Assembly (NCBI RefSeq): GCF_004364555.1
Contig: NZ_SOAM01000001.1
Span: 992,001 to 1,056,000, forward strand
Direction: 5' to 3'
Source: Amnibacterium kyonggiense
GTDB taxonomy: Bacteria; Actinomycetota; Actinomycetes; Actinomycetales; Microbacteriaceae
DNA: 64,000 nt
This document shows, in pieces, positions 23,986-32,258 of the stretch. Each line of letters starts with the position of its first letter. Position 1 is the stretch's first letter. The translations under genes and the position numbers were made by a program. Under the pieces are notes generated by a model. It made no database searches. It had not been told where the DNA came from and saw nothing but the letters and a program-made list of their open reading frames with translations.

Positions 23986-24714
23986 TCAGGCGGGCAGCGG
24001 CACGCCGGTCAGCCGCTCGAGCGCTGCGAGCAGCTCGTCCTGGAAGCGCTCGTCCAGGACCGCCGCGACCGGCTGCTGCTGCCGGAGGTCCTTGAAGTAG
24101 CGGCCGGACACGAGCGCGGCCGGGTCGTCGCTCGTCGCGAGCCACACCTGTGTCGCGGCGCCCTCGTCCAGCGATCCGGGCGCACCGCTGCCGCCCATGC
24201 GGGTGCGGATCCAGCCCGGATCGACCGCGTTGCTCCGCACCGCCGGCCAGCGCCGCGCGACCGCGCCCGCGAGGGCCGCGTCGAACAGCTTGCTGTCGCC
24301 GTAGGAGATCCCGCCGCGGGCGAGCGCGCCGGCGTCCGCCCCGCCGCTGCGGTGCATGCCGCTCGAGAGGTAGACCAGGCGGTCGGGGCGCTCCATCAGC
24401 GCGGTCAGCAGGTACGGGGCGAGCACGTTCACGGTGGTGAGGGCCGCGCCGCCGCCCGAGCCGACGCCCGCGTTGTGGATCACGGCGTCGAACCGCCCGG
24501 TCGCGTTCGCGGCTTCGGCGAGCGCGCGGGTCTCCTCGTCCGACGCGAGGTCGCCGACGAGCACCTCCGCGGCACCGGGCGCCGCGGCGCGGGTGTCGTC
24601 GGCGCGGGAGGCGTTCCGGGCGTGCAGGACGACCTCGTGGCCCTGCTCGAGGAGACGCTGCCCGACGGCGAGCCCGAGGCCGTCGGCGGAACCGGTGACG
24701 AGGACGCGTGCCAT
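23986..24714 (-). CDS. Short-chain dehydrogenase/reductase
   Basis: A 242-residue classical-type SDR. The cofactor motif is VTGSADGLGLAVGQRL, the structural motif is HNAGV, the catalytic serine lies in LVYLSSGMHRSGG and the catalytic Tyr-x3-Lys is YGDSK. The segment HARNASRADDTR following beta-2 has an arginine typical of NADP preference. The substrate is unknown. ATG 24714 has GGAGG one base away, but the CAGGCT hexamer at 6 bases suggests the purine run is incidental and the transcript leaderless. Confidence 0.88.
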   Translation of the reverse strand: MARVLVTGSADGLGLAVGQRLLEQGHEVVLHARNASRADDTRAAAPGAAEVLVGDLASDEETRALAEAANATGRFDAVIHNAGVGSGGGAALTTVNVLAPYLLTALMERPDRLVYLSSGMHRSGGADAGALARGGISYGDSKLFDAALAGAVARRWPAVRSNAVDPGWIRTRMGGSGAPGSLDEGAATQVWLATSDDPAALVSGRYFKDLRQQQPVAAVLDERFQDELLAALERLTGVPLPA

Positions 24715-24720
24715 GCCTCC

Positions 24721-24726
24721 AGCCTG
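24721..24726 (-). promoter_or_regulatory. Leaderless-type -10 box of the SDR gene
   Basis: CAGGCT on the minus strand, 6 bases before ATG 24714. Confidence 0.45.
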
Positions 24727-24764
24727 CGCCGTCCCGCCTGGGCGCTCGCGCGGATCCGGGCTGC

Positions 24765-24780
24765 TCGCGGATCCGCACTT
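24765..24780. repeat. Solitary repeat arm related to family D
   Basis: TCGCGGATCCGCACTT matches the complement of the right arm of the inverted repeat near 34733-34746 and its flank. A shortened partner, GCGCGGATCCGGG, lies 15 bases to the left. It sits in the gap next to the glycosyltransferase stop (24789). Confidence 0.55.
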
Positions 24781-24788
24781 CCGAAGAC

Positions 24789-25499
24789 CTACTCGACCAG
24801 GCGGTAGGCGGGGCGGCCGAAGGAGGGCCGGAAGCTCGGCGCCGTCTCGTGGTTCTCGGCGGTGCCGTGCTGCCCCACGACACCGATGTTCTGCACCCGG
24901 CTCGCGAGCGGCGCGACGGTCGTCAGCCCGTGCCGCGGCAGCACCCGGGTGTTGAGGTTCCAGTCCCAGCCCGACTCGAATCCCGGCGAGCCGTTCCAGG
25001 TCGAGTAGTCGAGGTCCCAGGTCGGGCCGATCAGGTCCGTCCACGTCTCGCGCCAGGTGCCCCACAGCCACGGCGAGAAGGCGGTCGTGCGGTGCACCGC
25101 CGCCGGGTCCGCCCCGGCCGGCTCGGGGCTGTACGCGCAGACCGCGGCGACGTCCGCGGCGTCGCGCAACGCGCTCGCGCAGTGCTCGAGCAGCGCGAGC
25201 ACGTCGTCGGCGACGAGGAGGTCGTCCTCCGTGCGCGCGACGAAGTCGAACCCCTCCGCGAACAGCGCGTCGAGGTGCCGATGCGGATTCCGGCTCACGC
25301 CGAGCCGCTCCTCGTTGACGACGACCTCCGCGCCCGGCAGCAGCCGCAGCAGGTCGGCGACCTCGTCCTGCAGCGGCCCGGGCTCCACCGCGGCGCGCAC
25401 GTGCCAGTCCTCCAGCCCGGGCACCCGGCGCCACGCGTCGACGACGGGGCGGAGGTAGTGCGGCCGGTCGAAGGCCGTGATGAGGAGCGCGCGTCGCAC
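24789..25499 (-). CDS. Family 2-like glycosyltransferase
   Basis: A 236-residue protein with a GT-A-type N-terminus (ALLITAFDRPHYLRPVVDAW) and an acidic metal-binding stretch ARTEDDLLVADDVL near residue 90. The C-terminal part (SPWLWGTWRETWTDLIGP, WDWNLNTRVLPRHGL) resembles glycosyltransferases that act on sugar nucleotides without processivity. There are no membrane segments, so it is cytosolic or peripheral. GTG 25499 is chosen because the frame above it is shadow sequence and CACGAT lies 6 bases upstream. Donor and acceptor are unknown. Confidence 0.75.
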   Translation of the reverse strand: MRRALLITAFDRPHYLRPVVDAWRRVPGLEDWHVRAAVEPGPLQDEVADLLRLLPGAEVVVNEERLGVSRNPHRHLDALFAEGFDFVARTEDDLLVADDVLALLEHCASALRDAADVAAVCAYSPEPAGADPAAVHRTTAFSPWLWGTWRETWTDLIGPTWDLDYSTWNGSPGFESGWDWNLNTRVLPRHGLTTVAPLASRVQNIGVVGQHGTAENHETAPSFRPSFGRPAYRLVE

Positions 25500-25529
25500 C
25501 GCGCCATCGTGGTCGACCGCGGTCGATGC

Positions 25530-25535
25530 CAGGCT
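25530..25535 (+). promoter_or_regulatory. Leaderless-type -10 box of the antiporter gene
   Basis: CAGGCT, 6 bases before GTG 25542. Confidence 0.45.
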
Positions 25536-25541
25536 GGGCGC

Positions 25542-27233
25542 GTGGGAGCGGAGCAGGCGGTCGAGGTCGGGATCGTCGCGCTCGTGGGGGTGCTGCTCGT
25601 CGTCGCGGCCGCGGCCGGCTTCGGGCCGCGGATCCGCGTGCCCGCGCCCCTGATCCTCGTGGTCGTCGGCATCGTCCTCTCGCTGTTCTCGCCGCTGCCG
25701 GACGTCGTGATCCCGCCCGAGCTCATACTGACCGGCGTGCTGCCGCCGCTGCTCTACGCGAGCTCCGTCTCGGTGCCGACGATGGACCTTCGCCGCGAGT
25801 TCGGCGCGGTCAGCGTGCTGTCCGTCGTGCTCGTGATCGTCAGCGCGCTGCTGCTCGGACTGCTGTTCGCGGTGCTGATCCCCGGGCTGCCGTACGCGCT
25901 CGGCGTCGCCCTCGGCGCGGTGATCAGCCCGACGGACGCGGTCGCGACCTCCATCGTGAAGCAGGCGAAGGTGTCGCACCGCGTCACCGCGATCCTCGAG
26001 GGCGAGAGCCTGCTCAACGACGCGTCCGCGCTCGTGCTGCTCCGCGCCGCGATCGCGGGGGCGGCCTCCCTCTCCTTCCTCCAGGTCGCCGGGTCGTTCC
26101 TGTACTCCCTGGTCGTCGCGATCGTGCTCGGCATCCTCGTCGGGCGCGTCACGACGCTGATTCGCGGCCGGATCACCGACCCCACGGTCAACACCGTGCT
26201 GTCGTTCACCGTGCCGTTCCTCGCCGCCCTGCCCGCCGAGCTGCTGCAGGCGTCCGGCCTCGTCGCCGCCGTCGCGGCCGGGCTGACCGTGGGCCGCCGT
26301 GCGCCGCGCGAGCTGCCCGCGGAGCACCGCCGCTCGGATCGGGAGACCTGGAGCACGGTCAGCCTCGTGCTCGAGGGCGCGATCTTCCTCGCGATGGGGC
26401 TGGAGCTCTCCCGCCTCGTGGCCGCGAACGGCGGGGTCGCGAATGGCCTGAGGGCCCTCGGGATCGCGCTCGCCGCGCTCGTCGGCGTGCTCGCCGTGCG
26501 CACCCTGTTCGTGTCACCGCTGCTGCTCTGGCTGCACCGCCGCGCGGAGCACGGCGCGGGCATGCGGATCCGGCTGGAGCAGGTGCAGCAGGCGATCGCC
26601 GACGGTCGGCCGATCGGTGAGGCGCTCGCGGCGTCGCGACCGGAGAACGAGCGGGCTCGCGCGCCGCGACGCCGAGCGAGGACGCGGCAGCAGCGCCCGG
26701 GTGACAGCGAGCGCTTCTCGAAGCGGTTGCGCCAGGTGCTCGGCGACATCGACTACCTCGCCGGGAGCCCGCTCGGGCCGCGCGAGGGCGCGGTCGTCGT
26801 GTGGGCCGGGATGCGCGGCGCGGTGACCGTCGCCGCGGCCCAGACGATCGTCGTCCCCGACGGCGTCCCGGCGGAGGTCGGCGACCTCCTCGTCCTCGTC
26901 GCGTTCGGGGTCGCCGCGATCTCCCTCCTGCTCCAGGGCGGGACGCTGAACCTGCTCATCCGCGTCCTGCGGCCGCGCGCGGACGACCCGGCCGCGGAGC
27001 AGGAGGAGCAGGAGAAGATCGCCCGCCTGATCCGCGAGACCGGCGACGCCGTGCCGCAGCGCGAGGGGGAGCCGGCGCAGGCCTGGGCGCTCCGTCGCGT
27101 CGCCGCCACCCGCGCCGCCCTGCTCGACGCGCGCGACGAGGGCGTCTTCAGCTCGGACGTGCTCGGCCGGGCCCTCGACGCGGTCGACGCGACGGAGATC
27201 GCCATCGACGCGCGGAGCACCACGTCGGGCTGA
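25542..27233 (+). CDS. CPA1-family Na+/H+ antiporter
   Basis: A 563-residue membrane protein with about twelve hydrophobic segments in the first 440 residues. The ion-binding motifs GAVISPTDAVATSIV and EGESLLNDASALVLLR, with the conserved aspartates of CPA1 exchangers, are intact. A basic cytosolic stretch (about 370-395, RARAPRRRARTRQQR) interrupts the membrane part, and a soluble tail of about 95 residues ends the protein. It should exchange Na+ (or K+) for H+. GTG 25542 is supported by CAGGCT. It is divergent from the glycosyltransferase gene. The 143-base gap that follows shows no clear element. Confidence 0.92.
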   Translation: MGAEQAVEVGIVALVGVLLVVAAAAGFGPRIRVPAPLILVVVGIVLSLFSPLPDVVIPPELILTGVLPPLLYASSVSVPTMDLRREFGAVSVLSVVLVIVSALLLGLLFAVLIPGLPYALGVALGAVISPTDAVATSIVKQAKVSHRVTAILEGESLLNDASALVLLRAAIAGAASLSFLQVAGSFLYSLVVAIVLGILVGRVTTLIRGRITDPTVNTVLSFTVPFLAALPAELLQASGLVAAVAAGLTVGRRAPRELPAEHRRSDRETWSTVSLVLEGAIFLAMGLELSRLVAANGGVANGLRALGIALAALVGVLAVRTLFVSPLLLWLHRRAEHGAGMRIRLEQVQQAIADGRPIGEALAASRPENERARAPRRRARTRQQRPGDSERFSKRLRQVLGDIDYLAGSPLGPREGAVVVWAGMRGAVTVAAAQTIVVPDGVPAEVGDLLVLVAFGVAAISLLLQGGTLNLLIRVLRPRADDPAAEQEEQEKIARLIRETGDAVPQREGEPAQAWALRRVAATRAALLDARDEGVFSSDVLGRALDAVDATEIAIDARSTTSG

Positions 27234-27376
27234 GGCCCGATCGCGCAGGCCTCCAGCCAGTGGTCAGCCGGTCCACATCCCGTGCACCGCAAGCATCCAT
27301 AGGTTCGCGGAACGCCGAGGGCGCTCCTCGCTGCGATCGGCAGCGCGCTCGCGGCGGGACGGGAACGCACCACCAC

Positions 27377-28222
27377 ATGACCGACGCCACCGACATCACC
27401 GTGCACCGCGGGCTCTTCTCCTCCGTCGACCTGTACGTCGAGGACTCGGGCGGCACGGGCCGACCGGTCGTCCTCATCCACGGCTGGCCGCTGTCCGGCG
27501 CCTCCTGGTCGGCCCAGGTCCCGACGCTGCGCGCCGCCGGGTACCGCGTCGTCTCCTACGACCGCCGCGGCTTCGGGCGCAGCGACAAGCCGGCCCGCGG
27601 CTACGACTACGACACCTTCGCGGAGGACCTGCAGTCGATCCTCGAGGCCCTCGACCTCCGCGACGTCACCCTCGTCGGGTTCTCGATGGGCGGCGGCGAG
27701 ATCGCCCGCTACATCGGGAAGTACGGGCAGGAGCGCCTCCACAGCGTGGTCTTCGCCGCCGCGGTGCCGCCCTACCTCGCGAAGACGGACGACAACCCGG
27801 ACGGCCCGCTCGACCAGGCCACGGCCGACGGCATGGAGTCCGGCCTGAAGGACGACCGCGACGCCTTCTTCCCGCAGTTCGTGCAGCAGTTCTACACGGC
27901 GAACGGGGACCTGAAGGCGCTGCCCGCGCAGGTCGACGAGGCCGTCGCGCTCGCGCAGCAGTCCGACCAGAAGGCCGCCCTCGGCGCGATGGAGGCGTTC
28001 GCCACCACCGACTTCCGCGAGGACCTGACGAAGGTGACCGTGCCGACGCTCGTGATCCACGGCGACGCGGACGCGGTGGTGCCGTTCGAGGGCTCCGGGA
28101 AGCGGACGCACGCGGCGATCGCGGGCAGCGAGCTCGTCGTGGTGCACGGCGCCCCGCACGGCTTCAACGTGACGGACGCCGACGAGTTCAACCGCGCCCT
28201 GCTCGCGTTCCTCGCGAAGTAG
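27377..28222 (+). CDS. Alpha/beta hydrolase (non-heme haloperoxidase/esterase type)
   Basis: A 281-residue alpha/beta-hydrolase. The oxyanion loop is IHGWPLSG, the nucleophile elbow is VGFSMGGGE, the acid is in HGDADAVVPFE and the histidine is in VHGAPHGFNVTDAD. The sequence YDRRGFGRSDKP with nearby FAEDL is typical of the cofactor-free haloperoxidase (perhydrolase) branch, which are mostly esterases in vivo. ATG 27377 has no strong ribosome binding site. It converges with a MarR-type gene, 9 bases between stops. Confidence 0.88.
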   Translation: MTDATDITVHRGLFSSVDLYVEDSGGTGRPVVLIHGWPLSGASWSAQVPTLRAAGYRVVSYDRRGFGRSDKPARGYDYDTFAEDLQSILEALDLRDVTLVGFSMGGGEIARYIGKYGQERLHSVVFAAAVPPYLAKTDDNPDGPLDQATADGMESGLKDDRDAFFPQFVQQFYTANGDLKALPAQVDEAVALAQQSDQKAALGAMEAFATTDFREDLTKVTVPTLVIHGDADAVVPFEGSGKRTHAAIAGSELVVVHGAPHGFNVTDADEFNRALLAFLAK

Positions 28223-28231
28223 CGGAGGGCG

Positions 28232-28657
28232 TCAGGCCGCCGGGAAGCGGCCGCCGGAGGCGCTGCGGACCACCTCGAGCAGGAGGGTCCGCAGCGCCGC
28301 CGGGTCGCTGACCGGCGGCAGCGCCTCCGATTCGAGCCGCTGCGCCTCGTCGAGCAGCGCCGCGCCCGCGGGCGTGCGCGAGACGAGCACGCGGCGCGCG
28401 TCCGCGTCGTCCCGCTCCCGCGTCACGTGGCCGTGGCGCTCGAGCCGCTCGAGCGTCCGCGCCATCGTCTGCAGCTGGACCCGGGCCGCACGCGCGAGGT
28501 CGGTCTGGCTCCGGGCGCCGTCCCCGAGCAGGTGCAGCGCGATGAGCCCGGCGTGCGTCAGGCCGACCGTCTCGAGCCGCTCCGCCCACGCGTGCTCGAC
28601 GAGGCGCGCGGCGGTCGAGAGCAGGCGCCCCGTCGGCCAGTCCTGCGGCGTCTCCAC
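28232..28657 (-). CDS. MarR-family transcriptional regulator
   Basis: A 141-residue MarR protein: helices 1-2 (LVEHAWAERLETVGLTHAGLIALHLLGDG), recognition helix (SQTDLARAARVQLQTMARTLERLERHGHVTRE) and the wing with the typical DADARRVLVSRT arginine pair. It starts with GTG at 28657. It is divergent from the TspO-like gene, and the shared 74-base gap is packed with nested palindromes, the normal position for a MarR operator. It therefore most likely represses itself and the TspO-like gene. The ligand is unknown. Confidence 0.88.
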   Translation of the reverse strand: METPQDWPTGRLLSTAARLVEHAWAERLETVGLTHAGLIALHLLGDGARSQTDLARAARVQLQTMARTLERLERHGHVTRERDDADARRVLVSRTPAGAALLDEAQRLESEALPPVSDPAALRTLLLEVVRSASGGRFPAA

Positions 28658-28677
28658 GACGTGAGTCTACGGCGGAT

Positions 28678-28725
28678 GCTCAGCCTGCTGAGCGATCCTG
28701 AAGCGCAGCAGGCTGACCTTCAGGA
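28678..28725. promoter_or_regulatory. Nested palindromes, probable MarR operator
   Basis: Three overlapping dyads: GCTCAGC-CT-GCTGAGC (28678-28693, perfect); TCAGCCTGCTG (28680-28690) with CAGCAGGCTGA (28706-28716); TCCTGAAG (28696-28703) with CTTCAGGA (28718-28725). The last arm includes the AGGAGG ribosome binding site of the TspO-like gene. This is the best operator candidate for the divergent MarR protein. Confidence 0.65.
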
Positions 28726-28731
28726 GGAGTC

Positions 28732-29529
28732 ATGGGAATCCGACGCGACACGGTCCGCGTGCCCGTCGTGATCGTCTCGATGGTGCTGGCGATCGTCGGC
28801 TCGGCGTTCGGCTCCGGCGCATTCGGTGGCACGCCGATCCAGGACGCCTCCGGAGGGGCTCTCGCGGCGGACTCCACCCTGCTCGCCCCGGGCGTCGGCG
28901 CGTTCCAGATCTGGAGCGTCATCTACCTCGGCCTCGTCGCCTACGCCGTCCTGCAGGCGCTGCCCTCGCGGCGGGCGTCGGCGCGCCACCGCCGCATCGG
29001 CCGGCTCGCGGCCGCGTCGATGCTGCTCAACGCGGCGTGGATCCTCAGCGTCCAGTTCGACCTGCTCGCGCTCTCCGTGCCGGTGATCGTCGCGCTCCTC
29101 GCCGTCCTGGTCGCGATCGTGCTGCGGCTCGGCCCCGCGGAGGGCGTCGCGGAGCGGGTGATCACCGACGGCACGTTCGGGCTCTACCTCGGCTGGGTGA
29201 CGATCGCGACGGTCGCGAACATCGCGGCAGTGCTGAAGGCGGCCGGGTTCACCGGGGCGGGCCTGCCGGCCGACGTCTGGGCCGTCGCGGTGCTCGTCGT
29301 CGCGGCCGCGATCGGCGTGCTCACCGCGCTCCGGGACGGCGCCCGGATCACCCCGGCGGTCGCGCTCGCCTGGGGGCTCGCGTGGATCGCGATCGCCCGG
29401 TCGACCGCGGCGCCGGAGTCGACGCCCGTCGCGGTCGCGGCCGCGATCGCCGCGGTCGTGGTGCTCGCCGCCCCGCTCGCGCTGCGCCTCCGCGGCGTGC
29501 CGACGCGGCGCGCGGTCCGGACCGCCTGA
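28732..29529 (+). CDS. TspO/MBR-like tryptophan-rich membrane protein
   Basis: A 265-residue membrane protein with about seven hydrophobic segments. The segment FQIWSVIYLGLVAYAVLQALPS, followed by MLLNAAWILSVQFD, resembles the TspO/MBR core, but the protein is about 100 residues longer than a 5-TM TspO, as in several actinobacterial homologues. TspO proteins bind porphyrins and other ligands; the role here is unknown. AGGAGG lies just upstream of ATG 28732. Divergent pairing with MarR and the operator-like palindromes suggest ligand-inducible expression. Confidence 0.72.
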   Translation: MGIRRDTVRVPVVIVSMVLAIVGSAFGSGAFGGTPIQDASGGALAADSTLLAPGVGAFQIWSVIYLGLVAYAVLQALPSRRASARHRRIGRLAAASMLLNAAWILSVQFDLLALSVPVIVALLAVLVAIVLRLGPAEGVAERVITDGTFGLYLGWVTIATVANIAAVLKAAGFTGAGLPADVWAVAVLVVAAAIGVLTALRDGARITPAVALAWGLAWIAIARSTAAPESTPVAVAAAIAAVVVLAAPLALRLRGVPTRRAVRTA

Positions 29530-29613
29530 GCACTCAGGCTCGGGCCCTCGGCGGAGGGTTGGATGGTCGATCGGCGCCGGCACCGCGGCCGGCCCCGATC
29601 GAGAGGAGTCCCC

Positions 29614-30702
29614 ATGTCGGACACCCCAGCCGCCCCGCTCCGCGTCGGCGTCGTCGGTCTCGGCTTCGCCGGTACGACCGCGCTCGACGCCTTCTCCTCG
29701 CTCCCGGGCGTCGAGGTCGTCGCGCTCGCCGGACAGGAGCAGCCGCGACTCGACGAGCTCGCCGACAGCCGCGGGGTGCCGAACCGGTACCACGACTGGG
29801 AGGACCTCGTCGCGCGCGACGACCTCGACGTCGTGACCGTCGGCGTCCCGAACCACCTGCACGCGCCCATCGCGATCGCCGCGCTGAACAGCGGCAAGCA
29901 CGTCTTCTGCGAGAAGCCGCTCGCGCCGACCGGCGCGCTCGCGCAGACGATGGTCGACGCGGCCCGCGCGAACGACCGCGTGCTCGAGATCGCCTTCAAC
30001 CACCGGCGTCGCGCGGACGTCCAGTACCTCCGCCGCTACCTCGACGAGCACGACATCGGCCGGATCTACCACGCCCGCTCCAGCTGGCGACGGCGCGCCG
30101 GCATCCCCGGGCTCGGCTCCTGGTTCACGAACCGCGAGATGGCCGGCGGCGGGCCGATGGTCGACCTCGGCCCGCACATGCTCGACATCGCCCTGTTCCT
30201 CATGGGGGAGCCGCGCGTCGAGCGGGTCAGCGCCGTCGCCTACGGCGAGCTCGGCCGGGGCGGCCGCGGCGGCGCGGCGAACTCGAAGACGACCGGCGGC
30301 AACCGTGCGTTCGAGGTGGAGGACTTCGCCTCCGCGCTCCTGCGGCTCGACACCGGCGCCTCCCTCCAGCTCGAGACGTCGTGGGCGAGCTACTCCGCCG
30401 ACGAGGAGGACATCGCGGTCGAGCTGCTCGGCTCCGCCGGCGGCGTGCGCCTGTTCGTGCGGGACTACGCGACCGACGGCACGATCCGCATCTACGGGGA
30501 GGAGGGCGGCGCCCCCGTCGTCACCATCCCGACCGTGCACGTGCCGAGCGGCCACCACCTCGCCGTGATCGAGGAGTTCGTCGCGACCGTGCGGTCCGGC
30601 GAGTGGGCGAACGCGTACGGCGACTACGCCCTGCACCGCAGCCGCGTCATCGACGCGGTCTACCAGTCCGCCGACGAGCACCGGGAGGTCGAGGTCGCAT
30701 GA
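29614..30702 (+). CDS. Gfo/Idh/MocA-family oxidoreductase
   Basis: A 362-residue NAD(P)-dependent oxidoreductase. The Rossmann motif is VGVVGLGFAGTTAL, the conserved dehydrogenase segment is HVFCEKPLA (Lys in the EKP motif), and the C-terminal domain has MVDLGPHMLDIALFLMG with the catalytic-type DxxxH. Such enzymes oxidise or reduce sugars and cyclitols. GAGAGGAG precedes ATG 29614. It overlaps the ThuA-domain gene by 4 bp; Gfo/Idh and ThuA pairs are common in sugar catabolic loci, so a shared pathway is likely. Confidence 0.9.
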   Translation: MSDTPAAPLRVGVVGLGFAGTTALDAFSSLPGVEVVALAGQEQPRLDELADSRGVPNRYHDWEDLVARDDLDVVTVGVPNHLHAPIAIAALNSGKHVFCEKPLAPTGALAQTMVDAARANDRVLEIAFNHRRRADVQYLRRYLDEHDIGRIYHARSSWRRRAGIPGLGSWFTNREMAGGGPMVDLGPHMLDIALFLMGEPRVERVSAVAYGELGRGGRGGAANSKTTGGNRAFEVEDFASALLRLDTGASLQLETSWASYSADEEDIAVELLGSAGGVRLFVRDYATDGTIRIYGEEGGAPVVTIPTVHVPSGHHLAVIEEFVATVRSGEWANAYGDYALHRSRVIDAVYQSADEHREVEVA

Positions 30703-31430
30703 GGATCACCGTCTGGAACGAGAACGTCCACGAAGCCCAAGGCGACGAGCTCGTCCTCTCCCACTACCCGGACGGGATCCACGGCGCGATCGCCGCCGGG
30801 ATCGCGCCGCTGCTGGAGGACGCGGAGATCCGCACCGCGACGCTGCAGGACCCCGAGCACGGGCTGACCGAGGACGTGCTCGCGGCGACCGACGTGCTGC
30901 TCTGGTGGGGGCACATCGCGCACGAGCAGGTCTCGGACGAGGTCGTCGAGCGCGTGTTCCAGCACGTGCAGGCCGGCATGGGGCTGCTCGTGCTGCACTC
31001 CGGGCACTACTCGAAGATCTTCCAGCGGCTGCTCGGCTCGACCGCGTCGTTGCTGTGGCGCAACGAGGGGGAGCGGGAGCTCGTGTGGACGATCGACCGC
31101 ACCCACCCGATCACGCAGGGCATCCCGGACCCGATCGTCATCCCGCGCCAGGAGATGTACGGGGAGCCGTTCGACATCCCGACGCCCGACGAGCTGCTGT
31201 TCGTGTCGAACTTCGCGGGCGGGGAGGTGTTCCGGTCCGGCGTCACGTACCGGCGCGGACTGGGGCGGATCTTCTACTTCTCGCCGGGCGACCAGGAGTA
31301 CCCCGTGTACCACCAGGCCGAGATCCAGCAGGTGCTCGCCAACGGCGTCCGATGGGCGGCGCCGACGCGGCCGCGTCGGAACGTCACCGCGATCCACAAG
31401 CCGGAGGCGGGCTGGTTCGCCGCCTCCTGA
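30699..31430 (+). CDS. ThuA-domain protein (trehalose-utilisation type)
   Basis: A 243-residue protein with the glutaminase-amidotransferase-like ThuA fold: VTVWNENVHEA-like N-terminus, TDVLLWWGHIAHEQV, LLVLHSGHYSKIFQRLLG and the C-terminal GRIFYFSPGDQEYPVYH. ThuA proteins act with sugar dehydrogenases in trehalose or related sugar utilisation; the reaction is poorly defined. The ATG overlaps the preceding stop by 4 bp. A 22-bp inverted repeat follows 8 bases after the stop and probably ends the transcript. No transporter genes for the sugar are in the operon. Confidence 0.87.
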   Translation: MRITVWNENVHEAQGDELVLSHYPDGIHGAIAAGIAPLLEDAEIRTATLQDPEHGLTEDVLAATDVLLWWGHIAHEQVSDEVVERVFQHVQAGMGLLVLHSGHYSKIFQRLLGSTASLLWRNEGERELVWTIDRTHPITQGIPDPIVIPRQEMYGEPFDIPTPDELLFVSNFAGGEVFRSGVTYRRGLGRIFYFSPGDQEYPVYHQAEIQQVLANGVRWAAPTRPRRNVTAIHKPEAGWFAAS

Positions 31431-31438
31431 CCTGGACG

Positions 31439-31491
31439 TGCTCCGGATTCGCGCCGCTTCCTCGCGATCGAAGCGGCGCGGATCCGGAGCA
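31439..31491. repeat. Intergenic inverted repeat, family C
   Basis: A 22-bp stem (31439-31460 with 31470-31491) with one T-G wobble and a 9-base loop, core GCGCCGCTTC/GAAGCGGCGC. It lies behind the ThuA operon and ahead of the 53-aa gene. There is no U-tract. Confidence 0.8.
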
Positions 31492-31523
31492 AGTCCGTCT
31501 GTCCGTCGCGGCGATCGCGCCGC

Positions 31524-31529
31524 TACGGT
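31524..31529 (+). promoter_or_regulatory. Leaderless-type -10 box of the 53-aa gene
   Basis: TACGGT, 6 bases before ATG 31536; the same hexamer and spacing occur at 34786. Confidence 0.5.
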
Positions 31530-31535
31530 CGCCGC

Positions 31536-31697
31536 ATGGGTATGAGCTCGGTCGTCATCCTCGTGTACGTCGTCGTCCCGCTGGTGCTCGCGTACCTCCT
31601 CTACTTCGTGCTGCGGAAGGCGATCGCGCACGGCATCCGCGACGCGCAGCGCGCGGCCGCCCGGGAGGCCCTCGCGTCCCGCGTCGACGTCCCCTGA
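31536..31697 (+). CDS. Small single-pass membrane protein, 53 aa
   Basis: MGMSSVVILVYVVVPLVLAY begins the protein: one N-terminal TM helix (about residues 5-26) followed by a basic amphipathic helix (RKAIAHGIRDAQRAAAREAL). No family is recognised. Support for a real gene comes from the membrane-helix pattern, the TACGGT box 6 bases upstream and its neat placement between two stem-loops (31439-31491 and 31703-31763). It resembles many short actinobacterial membrane proteins of unknown role, which are easily missed by length cut-offs. Confidence 0.68.
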   Translation: MGMSSVVILVYVVVPLVLAYLLYFVLRKAIAHGIRDAQRAAAREALASRVDVP

Positions 31698-31701
31698 CCT
31701 G

Positions 31702-31763
31702 AACTTTGCTCACGCTTCTTGCCGCCGAAGCGATGTCGCGGCGGCAAGAAGCGTGAGCAAAGT
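31702..31763. repeat. Intergenic inverted repeat, family B, copy 1
   Basis: A perfect 25-bp stem (31703-31727 with 31739-31763) and an 11-base loop, core GCTCACGCTTCTTGCCGCC. It starts 5 bases after the stop of the 53-aa gene. A second copy at 39272-39326 differs by a T-A to G-C pair change in the stem. Confidence 0.9.
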
Positions 31764-31766
31764 GGG

Positions 31767-31809
31767 TTGACACGCCCGGGGTGGGCGACGATTTCTTGAT
31801 CTCCTCAAG
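31767..31809 (+). promoter_or_regulatory. Promoter and probable operator of the Fur-katA operon
   Basis: TTGACA (31767-31772) is a good -35. A perfect dyad CTTGA-TCTCC-TCAAG lies at 31795-31809, in the -10/start region and ahead of ATG 31830. Autoregulation by the downstream Fur-family protein is the simplest reading. Confidence 0.55.
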
Positions 31810-31829
31810 TCTCGGAGAGGGTTGCGGGG

Positions 31830-32258
31830 ATGTCCCTCCCTCCCGCCGAGCGCCTCCGCGCCGCAGGGCTGAAGGTGACGAAGGGGCGCGTCGCCGCGCT
31901 GGAGTCGCTCGCCGCGCAGTCGCACGCCACGGCGGAGGAGCTGCAGCGCCGCATCGCCGCTGAGGGCGTCCCGATGACGCTGCAGGCCGTCTACCTCGCG
32001 CTCCAGGTGCTCACCGACGCGCAGGTGCTCCGCCGCATCGAGCCCGCCGGGTCCGCCGCGCGGTACGAGCTGCGCGTCGGCGACAACCACCACCACCTGG
32101 TCTGCACCCGCTGCTCCCGCGTCGTCGACGTCGACTGCGCGACGGAGGAGGCCCCGTGCCTCCTCCCGGCGGACACCCACGGCTTCGCCGTCGCGACGGC
32201 GGAGATCACCTTCTGGGGCCTCTGCCCCGGATGTGCGGAGGAAGAAGGAGCGGAATGA
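31830..32258 (+). CDS. Fur-family metalloregulator (peroxide/iron sensor type)
   Basis: A 142-residue Fur-superfamily protein: winged helix (residues 8-75, LKVTKGRVAALESLAAQSHATAEELQRR) and a C-terminal metal domain with NHHHLVCTRCSRVVDVDC and a final CPGC. The two CxxC pairs form the structural zinc site, and the HHH region supplies the regulatory metal ligands. Its stop overlaps the catalase start by 4 bp; that pairing is typical of FurA/CatR/PerR-like regulators that derepress catalase under peroxide. A dyad upstream suggests autoregulation. Confidence 0.9.
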   Translation: MSLPPAERLRAAGLKVTKGRVAALESLAAQSHATAEELQRRIAAEGVPMTLQAVYLALQVLTDAQVLRRIEPAGSAARYELRVGDNHHHLVCTRCSRVVDVDCATEEAPCLLPADTHGFAVATAEITFWGLCPGCAEEEGAE

